A stretch of 64,000 nucleotides of DNA, from positions 1-64,000 of the forward strand of contig NZ_FODY01000028.1 of assembly GCF_900110485.1 (NCBI RefSeq), written 5' to 3'. Shown piece after piece: positions 8,733 through 16,672 of this stretch; position 1 is the stretch's first letter; each line of letters begins with the position of its first letter. The DNA is from Propionispora vibrioides (lineage in GTDB: Bacteria > Bacillota > Negativicutes > Propionisporales > Propionisporaceae). The notes beneath the pieces are model-generated. The model was not told where the DNA came from and did no database searches. It saw only the letters and a list, made by a program, of their open reading frames with translations. A program made the translations under genes and the position numbers.

Positions 8733-8858
8733 GGATAAAAAGCACAAGTGGTCCGCTAACTTTGAAGGTACAAATTAAATTGGCGGAAAAGGACCCATGA
8801 AGTAATTGTATTTTCAGAGTTGGTGGACCACTGGGTAAGGTGGCTGGGGGGATAAAAA

Positions 8859-9548
8859 GTGAAAATTACAGAGTTAACGGAAGGGATTAGAGATACGCTG
8901 CCGATTATGGTGGGAGTAGTCCCGTTTGGCCTGGCCTATGGAATTGTAGCGCAATCAATTGGGCTTACGCCCGGTGAAACGCTGCTGATGTCTTTGCTGG
9001 TGTTTGCCGGGGCAGCTCAGTTTATCAGTTTACCGATGTTTGCCGAAGGGGCGGGTATGGCTATGATTGCCCTGACAGCACTGTTAATCAATCTGCGTCA
9101 TTTGCTGATGGGACTTTCCCTTGCTCCCCATATGACCGGATTATCTTTGCCGCATAAGGCACTGCTTACCTTTGGGATGGCCGACGAAACCTATGCGGTG
9201 ACGATTAGCCGGGCGCAGGCCAGCAGCTATAGTGCCGCGTATCAATTAGGGAGTAATATGACCGGCTATGTCACCTGGGCTTTATCTACGGCCGGGGGGA
9301 TTTTTCTTGGCAGCCGTATCAGCGATCCGCTTTCCTGGGGTCTTGATTTTGCCATGCCTGCCACTTTTCTGGCCCTCTTAATTCCCCGGCTCACCGACAA
9401 GCGCAACCTGCTGGTATGCCTGGTCGCTGCGGGTGTCAGTATCGTCGCAGCCATTAGCATACCGGGGAAATGGTATATTATTATTGCCTGTTTAACGGCT
9501 GCCGTAGTTGGCGGCGTATTAGAAAGGGGAGAAACTGATGCGGACTGA
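8859..9548 (+). CDS. azlC: AzlC-family branched-chain amino-acid exporter, large subunit
   Basis: 229 residues starting at GTG 8859, with a GGGGGGAT ribosome site. Signature segments of AzlC are present: VPFGLAYGIVAQSIGL, FAGAAQFISLPMF and NLRHLLMGLSLAPH. About six to seven membrane helices. AzlC works with the small AzlD subunit to export branched-chain amino acids or analogues. Known family members confer 4-azaleucine resistance. It overlaps azlD by 11 bases and is divergent from the MocR regulator, which probably controls it. Confidence 0.9.
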   Translation: MKITELTEGIRDTLPIMVGVVPFGLAYGIVAQSIGLTPGETLLMSLLVFAGAAQFISLPMFAEGAGMAMIALTALLINLRHLLMGLSLAPHMTGLSLPHKALLTFGMADETYAVTISRAQASSYSAAYQLGSNMTGYVTWALSTAGGIFLGSRISDPLSWGLDFAMPATFLALLIPRLTDKRNLLVCLVAAGVSIVAAISIPGKWYIIIACLTAAVVGGVLERGETDAD

Positions 9549-9861
9549 GATCGTTGTTACCATTATAATGATGGCGATTGCCACTTTTGCTACCCGTTTT
9601 GCCAGCCCGGCTATTCTGGGTGCTGCCGGGATTCCTGCCTGTTTCAAGCGGTTTTTAAAATATGTGCCCACGGCCATCCTAACTGCACTCATCGCGCCGA
9701 CCCTATTGGCGCCGCATGGCTATGTCGAAGTTTCACCTCATAACAGCTATCTGATTGCCGGTGCCATAGCGGCGCTGTTGGCCTATCTCCGACAACCACC
9801 CCTGGTGACCATGAGTGGTGGCATGGCGGTGATGCTGGGCTTGCGGGTTTTTAATTTTTAA
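9538..9861 (+). CDS. azlD: AzlD-family exporter small subunit
   Basis: 107 residues, four predicted membrane helices, with the AzlD hallmarks TFATRFASPAIL near the N-terminus, FLKYVPTAILTALIAPTLL in the middle and a C-terminal GLRVFNF. Partner of AzlC in a two-component amino-acid exporter in the inner membrane. The start ATG lies inside the end of azlC, so the pair is translationally coupled. Length is normal for the family. Confidence 0.9.
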   Translation: MRTEIVVTIIMMAIATFATRFASPAILGAAGIPACFKRFLKYVPTAILTALIAPTLLAPHGYVEVSPHNSYLIAGAIAALLAYLRQPPLVTMSGGMAVMLGLRVFNF

Positions 9862-9917
9862 AAGCTTTTAGCGCTCGGTATACGTCTTTTAAGAAACCTC
9901 TGCTTTTCCCGAACTGC

Positions 9918-9952
9918 CGCCAGGACGAGCAGTGTGAATACATCCGTAGTTC
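9918..9952 (+). repeat. Possible degenerate end of the palindromic intergenic repeat
   Basis: The segment reading GAGCAGTGTGAATACATCCGTAG resembles the right end of the copy at 31945-32025 (GTGCGGCGTGAATACATCAGGTAG in part). No matching left end is evident, so this may be a decayed fragment. Confidence 0.35.
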
Positions 9953-9966
9953 TTTCAACAAAAAAA

Positions 9967-10003
9967 GCCTCGACTCTTTGTTCACAAAAAGGTCGAGGCT
10001 TTT
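9967..10003. terminator. Bidirectional terminator between azlD and tag
   Basis: GCCTCGAC (9967-9974) pairs with GTCGAGGC (9992-9999). It is flanked by A-rich sequence on the left and TTTT on the right, so it can serve both convergent genes. Confidence 0.85.
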
Positions 10004-10129
10004 GTCTGCCATTATGGTTGTTGCCTATTGGCCGTACTCCTGGGGACGGTCCTTTGATTTTCGTTATGGCGTTGCACGGCGGGGAAGTAGCCTGCGCTGC
10101 CACAGATAGAAGAATACTGTGTTTGCCGG

Positions 10130-10687
10130 CTATTGGCCGTGCAAAAAACAATCGGTGGTGTGGTCATTGACCATGCCGGTAGCCTGCATGAAGGCATAGC
10201 AGATGGTGGAGCCGACGAAATTAAAGCCCCGTTTGCGCAGTGCTTTGCTCATTGCATCTGATTCAGGGGTGGTTGCCGGAACCTCACTGATTTGCTGCCA
10301 GTGATTGACTTTGGGCTGGCCGCCGACAAATTGCCAGATAAAGTCGCTAAAACTGCCGTATTCCTTTTGAACGGCCAAAAACTGTTGGGCATTCTGAATG
10401 GTCGCCTTGATTTTTAGCCGGTTGCGGATAATGCCCGGATTAGCCATGAGCTGTTCAGTTTTGGCATCGTCATATTGGGCGATTTTCGAGGCTGAAAAAC
10501 CGTCGAAGGCTTCCCGGAAGTTTTCCCGTTTGCGCAAAACGGTGATCCAGCTCAGTCCGGCTTGCATGCCTTCCAGGATCAGCATTTCAAACAGCTTTTG
10601 ATCGTCATAGCAGGGCTGTCCCCACTCTTCGTCATGATAGCGGATGTATAAGGGTTCCTCGGTAACCCAAGCGCATCGTATTGGCAT
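10130..10687 (-). CDS. tag: DNA-3-methyladenine glycosylase I
   Basis: 185 residues, family length. The structural zinc ligands of Tag are all visible (Cys5, His18, His176, Cys180), and Glu39 corresponds to the catalytic Glu38 of the E. coli enzyme. The sequences CAWVTEEPLYIRYHDEEWG and GLSWITVLRKRENFREAF are typical. It removes 3-methyladenine from alkylated DNA in base-excision repair. Monocistronic, convergent with azlCD and separated from it by a shared terminator. Confidence 0.95.
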   Translation of the reverse strand: MPIRCAWVTEEPLYIRYHDEEWGQPCYDDQKLFEMLILEGMQAGLSWITVLRKRENFREAFDGFSASKIAQYDDAKTEQLMANPGIIRNRLKIKATIQNAQQFLAVQKEYGSFSDFIWQFVGGQPKVNHWQQISEVPATTPESDAMSKALRKRGFNFVGSTICYAFMQATGMVNDHTTDCFLHGQ

Positions 10688-11001
10688 CGTGCTCCTCCTG
10701 ATTGAGGCGGCTGTCGCCGCGATTTTCCACGGACTTGTCCGCTGACGCAGAATTAGTTGTTATGAAATCTATTATATCATTACCGACTGTTAAGGCGGTT
10801 TATATCGTGGTAATTTATAAAAATTTTAAGGAATCTTTAAGACGGTTTTAGATTCTCTTTTTACAATAATGGCAAAGCAAGTCGGGAACAGGCGGCCGTC
10901 ACATGACTGAGGGTGCCGGAAAACCTCCGCGAAGGAGGATGGCGGCTGGCCTTCTTGTAAACGGCCTGCAGCCAGGGTTAAAGAAAAGGAGTTGTTTTGC
11001 T
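10688..11001. other. Intergenic region upstream of the His-rich small protein
   Basis: AT-rich sequence with an inverted repeat GAATCT (10831-10836) / AGATTC (10850-10855) followed by TCTTTTT, which could act as a weak terminator or operator. No gene is supported before ATG 11002. Confidence 0.4.
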
Positions 11002-11247
11002 ATGGGGTTATTTAATTTGTTTAATTTGTTTAATTTGTTTTCGGAAGACTGGCGGGAACATCGCCGCCACCGTCATGGACATCATCATGGCCGGGGTTTT
11101 CAGCGAAATCTGTCTAGATCCTACAGCGAAAGTCCTGCGCGGGATCAGGAATCAGGGAAAGCAAAGGTATGTCCGCTTTGTAAGAATCATTGCAGCCTGT
11201 CGTCACCTCAATGCGAACGGGGCCGGCTATATGCTGAGGAATTATAA
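11002..11247 (+). CDS. Small His-rich and Cys-rich protein, function unknown
   Basis: 81 residues from ATG 11002, which has AAAAGGAG 10 bases upstream. A longer frame from 10903 has no comparable site. Three parts are visible: a hydrophobic N-terminus made of a perfect LFN triplet repeated three times, a basic His-rich middle (HRRHRHGHHHGRG), and a C-terminal zinc-binding-like motif CPLCKNHCSLSSPQCERGR (about residues 57-75). The Cys-x2-Cys-x3-His-Cys arrangement suggests metal binding. The LFN repeat comes from a 9-base DNA repeat (TTTAATTTG), so copy changes would keep the frame. No function is assigned. Confidence 0.6.
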   Translation: MGLFNLFNLFNLFSEDWREHRRHRHGHHHGRGFQRNLSRSYSESPARDQESGKAKVCPLCKNHCSLSSPQCERGRLYAEEL

Positions 11248-11309
11248 AAAGAATTGCGTGAATGATCCCTTGTGAGGGGGAATTTGAATCGAAGGACTCG
11301 TCCTGGTGG

Positions 11310-11340
11310 GGTTCGGAATGGCCTGCCTTCCGAACCTTTT
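11310..11340 (+). terminator. Intrinsic terminator
   Basis: GGTTCGGAA (11310-11318) pairs with TTCCGAACC (11328-11336), followed by TTTT. It ends the His-rich gene's transcript. Confidence 0.85.
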
Positions 11341-11427
11341 GGTTAAAATAGAAAAAGTTGGCCGTTTGTCTCATTTTAATCATAAGTTTGCCTCATAATA
11401 GTAGAGAATACATAATGGGGTGGATTT

Positions 11428-12192
11428 ATGATAAAAAAAACAATGGCAGTATGTTTACTGCTAAGCGCAATGACTGTAAACGGCTGGGCTGCACCGGCAC
11501 TTAACAAGGAAATCGCAAAAGATTTGCAGGGCTTTCAGGGCAAGGCCGGTGTGTACGCCAAGAATTTGACCACAGGAAAGACCATTCAATTTAATCAAAA
11601 TGAGATTTTTCCCACGGCCTCAACCAGTAAACTGCTGGTTGCGCTGGCTACCTACAAGTATCTGTATCCCGGTGCCGAAACGTACAAAAAGGAGCAATAC
11701 GATCAATACATTGAAGCCATGATGACCGTAAGTGACAATGACTCCTTTTATGCTCTGCTTGGTGAATTTGACAGCAACCATACCGATACGCTTAGCAAAG
11801 TTACCAAAGACCTGCGGTTGCAGCGGACACTGATCCATAATGAAAAGGCCTATCAGCAGTACCAGTATCACAGTGTAACCACGCCTCTGGAAATGGCCAA
11901 GGTGTTTGAACGGATTTATTCAGAATCCTACCTGGACAGGAACAAATCGGAGCAGTTAAAAGACGAGCTGGCCAATTCCATTTTTCATGATGAAATTCCC
12001 CGCTATATGCTGACGCCGGTCTTTCATAAGGTCGGTGAGCTGGACGATGTGCTTTGCGACGTGGGGGTCATTCAGGATGGGCATGATCCTATCTTGATCA
12101 GCTTCTATACTTCTGCCGCCGATCACCGGTATTCCAGCGATTTCATTGCGGCAGAGTCGGCTAAGCTGTATAATGCGTTGCGAAGAAAATAG
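11428..12192 (+). CDS. Serine hydrolase of the class A beta-lactamase fold, exported
   Basis: 254 residues with a signal peptide ending near GWAA (residues 19-22). The active-site motifs of the penicillin-recognising fold are visible: SxxK as Ser65-Thr-Ser-Lys68 and SDN as Ser102-Asp103-Asn104. The third motif is Lys201-Val-Gly instead of KTG, as in many non-antibiotic members of the Beta-lactamase2 group. It probably acts on peptidoglycan-related peptides in the periplasm. True beta-lactamase activity is possible but not shown. A single gene between two terminated units. Confidence 0.75.
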   Translation: MIKKTMAVCLLLSAMTVNGWAAPALNKEIAKDLQGFQGKAGVYAKNLTTGKTIQFNQNEIFPTASTSKLLVALATYKYLYPGAETYKKEQYDQYIEAMMTVSDNDSFYALLGEFDSNHTDTLSKVTKDLRLQRTLIHNEKAYQQYQYHSVTTPLEMAKVFERIYSESYLDRNKSEQLKDELANSIFHDEIPRYMLTPVFHKVGELDDVLCDVGVIQDGHDPILISFYTSAADHRYSSDFIAAESAKLYNALRRK

Positions 12193-12413
12193 AGAGGCGC
12201 ATGTTGTGAGACATCGCCGCAAGTTGGCAGAGCAGGCGGGAAACGAGAGAAAAATCTGATGGGCAGAAACGGGATAACAATTCTCTTTTAACAGAGACTA
12301 CTTCCTTTTGTCAGTTTATGTTATACTTTACTTGTAAACTTTGGTAATTATTCCGGAGTGTTAAGGAACAAGCGTATGACAACGTGAGGAATATGACGAA
12401 AGGAGTATCGGTT

Positions 12414-13550
12414 ATGCTTCAAAATAACAATACCTCCGTGCTCGTCGGAACCGATGCCTGCGCACCAGCGCTTCATGTTATGGAGGAATTGCTTAAGGTC
12501 GTGCAGCAGCTTTCCGCTACCCATGATTTACAGGCGGTAATGGATATTGTCCGTCATTCGGTACGGGAACTCACCGGCTCGGATGGAGCTACCTTTGTTT
12601 TACGGGATGGGGAATTTTGCTATTATGCAGAGGAAGATGCCATTACTCCGCTGTGGAAAGGGCTGCGTTTTCCTATGGAGATTTGCATCAGCGGCTGGGT
12701 TATGCGCAACCGCCAGCCTACTATTATTGAAGATATTTATCATGACGACCGGATTCCGATTGATGTATATCGCAAAACCTTTGTACGCAGTCTGGCCATG
12801 GTGCCGATTAAAACGAATGATCCAATCGGTGCTATTGGCTGTTATTGGTCCAAAGTATGTCAACCTACGGCGGAACAGGTGCAGGTGCTTCACGTGCTGG
12901 CCGACACGGCGGCCATTGCCATGGATAATATCGGCTATCAGGAAAGCATCGCCAGCCAGGCGCGACAGCTTGAGGAAGCTATCGACGGCACACTGCTAAC
13001 GGTAGCCAAGATGGTAGAGTTGAAGGACCCCTATACTTCCGGCCATCAACGGCGGGTGGGTATCCTTTCTTACGATATGGCCTGCGAGTTGGGCTGGGAT
13101 AAAAAACGTTGTGAAATGCTGCGTCGTGCGGCCATTGTGCATGATATCGGAAAAATCGGCATTCCCGGCGAACTGTTGACGAAACCGTCCAAGCTTACGC
13201 CGCAGGAGTTCGGTCTGATTCAGACCCACGCTGCCATGAGCTATGATATTCTTAAAGATGTGAACTTTCTTATGCCCATTGCGAAGATTATTTTGCAGCA
13301 CCATGAGCGTTTAAATGGCAGCGGCTATCCGCACGGGCTGACGGGGGAGCAAATTCTGCCGGAGGCCAAGATTATTGCGGTGGCCGATGTCTTTGAAGCG
13401 ATGACCTCCCATCGTCCCTACCGGCCGGCGCCGGGGATGGATGCTGCTTTGGAAGAGCTTTTGCGGAATAAAGGGGTATTGTACGATTCTGTTGTGGTGG
13501 ACGCCCTTGTCCGGTTGGTAAAAGAGAAGAATTATTGTCTTCCCGAATAA
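12414..13550 (+). CDS. GAF domain / HD-GYP cyclic-di-GMP phosphodiesterase
   Basis: 378 residues. GAF sensor at about 35-175, then an HD-GYP domain at about 190-370. Metal-site motifs are present: His211, HD at 243-244 (VHDIGKIGIP), His272, HH at 296-297 and GYP at 304-306. The usual DG before GYP is NG here (LNGSGYP), a common variant. HD-GYP enzymes hydrolyse cyclic-di-GMP to GMP. No membrane helix, so cytosolic, with GAF sensing a small molecule. ATG 12414 is chosen because AAAGGAG lies 8 bases upstream. Single gene with its own terminator. Confidence 0.88.
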   Translation: MLQNNNTSVLVGTDACAPALHVMEELLKVVQQLSATHDLQAVMDIVRHSVRELTGSDGATFVLRDGEFCYYAEEDAITPLWKGLRFPMEICISGWVMRNRQPTIIEDIYHDDRIPIDVYRKTFVRSLAMVPIKTNDPIGAIGCYWSKVCQPTAEQVQVLHVLADTAAIAMDNIGYQESIASQARQLEEAIDGTLLTVAKMVELKDPYTSGHQRRVGILSYDMACELGWDKKRCEMLRRAAIVHDIGKIGIPGELLTKPSKLTPQEFGLIQTHAAMSYDILKDVNFLMPIAKIILQHHERLNGSGYPHGLTGEQILPEAKIIAVADVFEAMTSHRPYRPAPGMDAALEELLRNKGVLYDSVVVDALVRLVKEKNYCLPE

Positions 13551-13554
13551 GTAA

Positions 13555-13589
13555 AACAGGAGGCCAAGCTAATGGCCTCCTGTTTTTTT
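13555..13589. terminator. Terminator after the HD-GYP gene
   Basis: AACAGGAGGCCA (13555-13566) pairs perfectly with TGGCCTCCTGTT (13573-13584), then a T run. It lies between convergent genes. Confidence 0.9.
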
Positions 13590-13639
13590 ATTTGGGAGTA
13601 GGTGGGGCAAGAAAGTCATATGGCAGTTGCTATTCGCCA

Positions 13640-14185
13640 TTAGCTGCCGAGGAGGGCGATGCTTTCCCGCAGCCAGGTTACATAGGCCTCTTCACGCAGA
13701 ATGGCCCCCTGCAGAACGAGATAATCACTGCATTGCCGGTCATTCAAGGTGGCCGGGTTGGTGTTTCCGTACAGCTTTTCTCTATGGTTTTTAAGCATGT
13801 CTAGTTTTTTTTGGCGTTTAATTAGCTGCGATTGAAATTGTTCGAGCCGCTTGGCGGCAGGCAAGGCGTCGGAAAAATAGGTTTTCAGTTTAAAAATATC
13901 TTTAGGCGTTGGCTCAAGCGGCTCATCCCGGCTCAGCCATTGGAGAAAATCCTCCCGGCCGTCGGAGGTGATGGTGTATAGCTTTTTTTCCAGCTTTTCT
14001 CCCTGCGTGACCGTATGGAAGACAACCAACCCTTCATCGGCCAGTTTTTTCAACTCGGGATAGATCTGACTGTGTTTGGCGCTCCAAAAATTACCGAGAG
14101 TGCTGGCAAATTCTTTAGTAATATCATAGCCGGTCAGCGGACCGCAGTTTAACAGTCCGAGAATCGCATATTTTAGTGTCCGCAT
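13640..14185 (-). CDS. PadR-family transcriptional repressor
   Basis: 181 residues from the ATG ending at 14185, with GGAGG a few bases upstream. Translating further upstream would add 31 unconserved residues. The N-terminal winged helix has PadR signatures (LKYAILGLLNCGPLTGYDITKEF, SQIYPELKKLADEGLV), and the C-terminal Vir_act_alpha helices form the dimer interface. PadR proteins repress detoxification or catabolic genes until a phenolic or drug ligand binds. Two ATGT-N8-ACAT sites lie between it and the divergent flavin reductase gene, overlapping that gene's -35 box. Confidence 0.92.
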   Translation of the reverse strand: MRTLKYAILGLLNCGPLTGYDITKEFASTLGNFWSAKHSQIYPELKKLADEGLVVFHTVTQGEKLEKKLYTITSDGREDFLQWLSRDEPLEPTPKDIFKLKTYFSDALPAAKRLEQFQSQLIKRQKKLDMLKNHREKLYGNTNPATLNDRQCSDYLVLQGAILREEAYVTWLRESIALLGS

Positions 14186-14248
14186 GGAAATACCTCCATT
14201 CCAGTGATTTTCATTGTAGCATAGTTTCAGGCGTCCGCCTAGAGCGTT

Positions 14249-14278
14249 ATGTATACTAGAACATGTAACTATTGACAT
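14249..14278. promoter_or_regulatory. Two overlapping PadR operators
   Basis: ATGT-N8-ACAT occurs at 14249-14264 and again at 14263-14278, a 14-base period. This is the known PadR recognition pattern. The second site overlaps TTGACA of the enoate-reductase promoter. Confidence 0.78.
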
Positions 14279-14300
14279 GTATATGGATGGGAAGTATGCT
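14272..14300 (+). promoter_or_regulatory. Promoter of the enoate-reductase-type gene
   Basis: TTGACA (14272-14277), a 17-base spacer, TATGCT (14295-14300). Transcripts would carry a leader of about 190 nt that includes the palindromic repeat at 14322-14477. Confidence 0.72.
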
Positions 14301-14321
14301 ATAAAGAGAAGGGGTATACTA

Positions 14322-14477
14322 GAGAATCACTGATCTATGCGTGTCGTATGTTCTGACGGAGTTTTTCTGTCTGGCTATGTCACCAAACCTTGAAAAAGCT
14401 CCGCTAGCTTTCCGGTTTGCTACTTGCCAGATGAAGAAGCTCGTTACGTCGACAGGCTCATTAAATCGGTGATTCCT
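14322..14477 (-). repeat. Palindromic intergenic repeat, copy C (inverted)
   Basis: About 156 bases bounded by GAATCACTGAT (14324-14334) and ATCGGTGATTC (14465-14475). The right end, read in reverse complement (CACCGATTTAATGAGCCTGTCG), matches the left end of copies A and B. It lies wholly in the leader of the downstream gene and stops just before its ribosome site. Confidence 0.7.
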
Positions 14478-14497
14478 GGAGAATAGGAGGCAGTGTG

Positions 14498-16492
14498 ATG
14501 AATTCATATCAACAGTTGTTTACGCCAGTTCGCATTGGCAACTGTACGGTGAAAAACCGTTTTGCCATGGCTCCCATGGGGCCCCTGGGACTGGCCGACG
14601 CCGAAGGAGGTTTTAACCAGAGGGGGATCGACTATTACACGGAACGGGCCAAAGGCGGTACCGGGCTGATTATCACCGGTGTTACCTTTGTCGACAACAA
14701 GGTGGAAGAGCATGGCATGCCCAACTGTCCTTGCTCTACCTATAATCCGGTGCAGTTTGTCCGTACCGGACGGGAACTGACGGAGCGCATTCATGCCTAT
14801 AACGCCAGGATTTTTCTGCAGATGTCCGGCGGCTTTGGGCGGGTTACCATACCGACCAATCTGGGTGAGTTTCCCCCGGTAGCCCCGTCGCCCATCCAAC
14901 ATCGCTGGCTGGATAAGACCTGTCGCGAATTGACGGTAGACGAAATCCTGTATATTGTAAAACAATTCGGCGAAGGAGCATATCATGCCAAACGGGCAGG
15001 TTTTGACGGCGTGCAGATCCATGCTGTCCACGAGGGATATCTGATTGACCAGTTTGCTATTGCCCTGTTCAATCAGCGAAGCGATGAATATGGCGGCAGC
15101 CTGGAAAATCGCCTGCGCTTTGCCCGACAGATTGTGGAAGAAATCAAGAAACGCTGTGGTGCCGATTTTCCGGTCACCTTGCGGTATAGCCCCAAGAGCT
15201 TTATCAAAGACTTGCGGGATGGCGCTTTGCCGGGGGAAACGTTTGAGGAAAAGGGCCGTGACATTCCGGAAGGGATTGAAGCGGCAAATTTGCTGGTCCG
15301 GTACGGCTATGATGCGCTGGATGTGGACGTAGGTTCCTATGATGCCTGGTGGTGGAGTCATCCGCCGATGTATCAGGAAAAAGGCTTGTATCGGCCCTAT
15401 GCCAAGCTGATGAAAGAAACGGTAGACGTACCTATTTTGTGCGCCGGACGGATGGATAATCCTGATATGGCAGCCAAGGCGGTTGCCGAAGGCGTCTGTG
15501 ATATTGTCAGCCTGGGCCGTCCGTTGTTGGCCGATCCTGACTATGTAAATAAACTGCGCAGCGGCCGTACCAAGCTGATTCGTCCCTGCCTGTCCTGTCA
15601 GGAAGGCTGCATGGGCCGGATACAGGAATACTCGGCGCTTAACTGTGCGGTAAATCCTCATGCCTGCCGGGAACGGGCCACGCTGTTAACGCCGGCCCTA
15701 CGCCCGAAGAAGGTCCTTATCGCAGGCGGTGGTGTGGCCGGCTGTGAGGCGGCCCGGGTACTAAAGCTGCGCGGCCATGAGCCGGTGCTCTATGAGAAGA
15801 GCGACCGGCTGGGGGGCAATCTGATTCCCGGCGGCGTACCGGATTTTAAAGAGGACGACCACGCTTTGGCTGCCTGGTATACCGAAATCTTAAAAGCTTT
15901 GTCGGTAGAAGTCCACTTGAATACGGCGGTCGATGAGGCTCTTTGCCTGTCCGGTGGTTTTGATGCGGTGATTGTGGCAACCGGTTCAACGCCGAAGGTG
16001 TTTTCGCTGGGCGATGACAGCAAAGTCTTTACGGCGGCCGAGGTGCTGCTGGGGAAAAAGGACCCTGGGACAAATACGGTGATCATTGGCGGCGGGCTGG
16101 TAGGCTGTGAACTGGCTTTATGGTTGAAGGACCAGGGGAAACAGGTAACAATTGTGGAAGCCTTGCACAAGCTGTTGGCTGTCAATGGACCGCTTTGCCA
16201 TGCCAACAGTGAAATGCTGGAGAAACTGGTTCCGTTCAAGGGCATTGAACTCAAAACCTGTGCCCAGGCGCAAAGCTTTAAAGACGGCGTGTTGGAAGTA
16301 AAAAGCGGACAGAAGACAGAACGGATTGTCTGCGACAGTGTTATTCTGGCAGTGGGATACCGGGAAAATAATGCCCTGTACCAGTCGCTGGAACCAAGGC
16401 TGCCTGAGGTCCATCTGCTTGGCGATGCCCGACGGGTATCAAATATTATGTATGCCATCTGGGACGCTTTTGAAGTGGCCAGTCATCTGTAA
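14498..16492 (+). CDS. 2-Enoate-reductase-type Fe-S flavoenzyme (old yellow enzyme fused to FAD/NAD domain)
   Basis: 664 residues. Residues 1-360 form an FMN-binding TIM barrel (KNRFAMAPMGPLG, QIHAVHEGYLIDQF, SLGRPLLADPDY). A 4Fe-4S cluster motif CLSCQEGCMGR starts near 364 with a further Cys near 382. The C-terminal half has two Rossmann folds (VLIAGGGVAGCEAA for FAD, TVIIGGGLVGCELA for NAD(P)H). Relatives reduce activated C=C bonds, as in enoate, bile-acid and dienoyl-CoA reductases. It is divergent from PadR, whose operators sit on its promoter, suggesting induction by an aromatic or unsaturated acid. AGGAGG lies 7 bases before ATG 14498; GTG 14495 is an alternative. Confidence 0.9.
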   Translation: MNSYQQLFTPVRIGNCTVKNRFAMAPMGPLGLADAEGGFNQRGIDYYTERAKGGTGLIITGVTFVDNKVEEHGMPNCPCSTYNPVQFVRTGRELTERIHAYNARIFLQMSGGFGRVTIPTNLGEFPPVAPSPIQHRWLDKTCRELTVDEILYIVKQFGEGAYHAKRAGFDGVQIHAVHEGYLIDQFAIALFNQRSDEYGGSLENRLRFARQIVEEIKKRCGADFPVTLRYSPKSFIKDLRDGALPGETFEEKGRDIPEGIEAANLLVRYGYDALDVDVGSYDAWWWSHPPMYQEKGLYRPYAKLMKETVDVPILCAGRMDNPDMAAKAVAEGVCDIVSLGRPLLADPDYVNKLRSGRTKLIRPCLSCQEGCMGRIQEYSALNCAVNPHACRERATLLTPALRPKKVLIAGGGVAGCEAARVLKLRGHEPVLYEKSDRLGGNLIPGGVPDFKEDDHALAAWYTEILKALSVEVHLNTAVDEALCLSGGFDAVIVATGSTPKVFSLGDDSKVFTAAEVLLGKKDPGTNTVIIGGGLVGCELALWLKDQGKQVTIVEALHKLLAVNGPLCHANSEMLEKLVPFKGIELKTCAQAQSFKDGVLEVKSGQKTERIVCDSVILAVGYRENNALYQSLEPRLPEVHLLGDARRVSNIMYAIWDAFEVASHL

Positions 16493-16524
16493 CTGCTGTC
16501 AAAACAGAAAAAGAGAATAGGCAA

Positions 16525-16556
16525 GACCCGCACTGGTAACGGCAGTGCGGGTCTTT
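16525..16556 (+). terminator. Intrinsic terminator
   Basis: GACCCGCACTG (16525-16535) pairs with CAGTGCGGGTC (16543-16553), followed by TTTT. It ends the flavoenzyme transcript. Confidence 0.9.
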
Positions 16557-16672
16557 TGCGGCTATGGCCGGATTTTGATAAAACTTGCTGTCAATTTAAG
16601 TGGTCGAACACGATTTTTTACTGTATGCAATTCCCTGCCTGCTCTTATAATAGAGAAAAGGGGGAGATTTTT

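Noticed and set aside
8821-8850. T-box-like sequence GGTGGACCAC in the azlCD leader
   Set aside because: The T-box core needs one more base between GGTGG and ACC, and the 120-nt leader is too short for stem I and a specifier loop.
14504-15661. 385-codon frame on the minus strand
   Set aside because: Fully opposite the enoate-reductase gene, whose domains and motifs are clear. The minus frame shows no domain.
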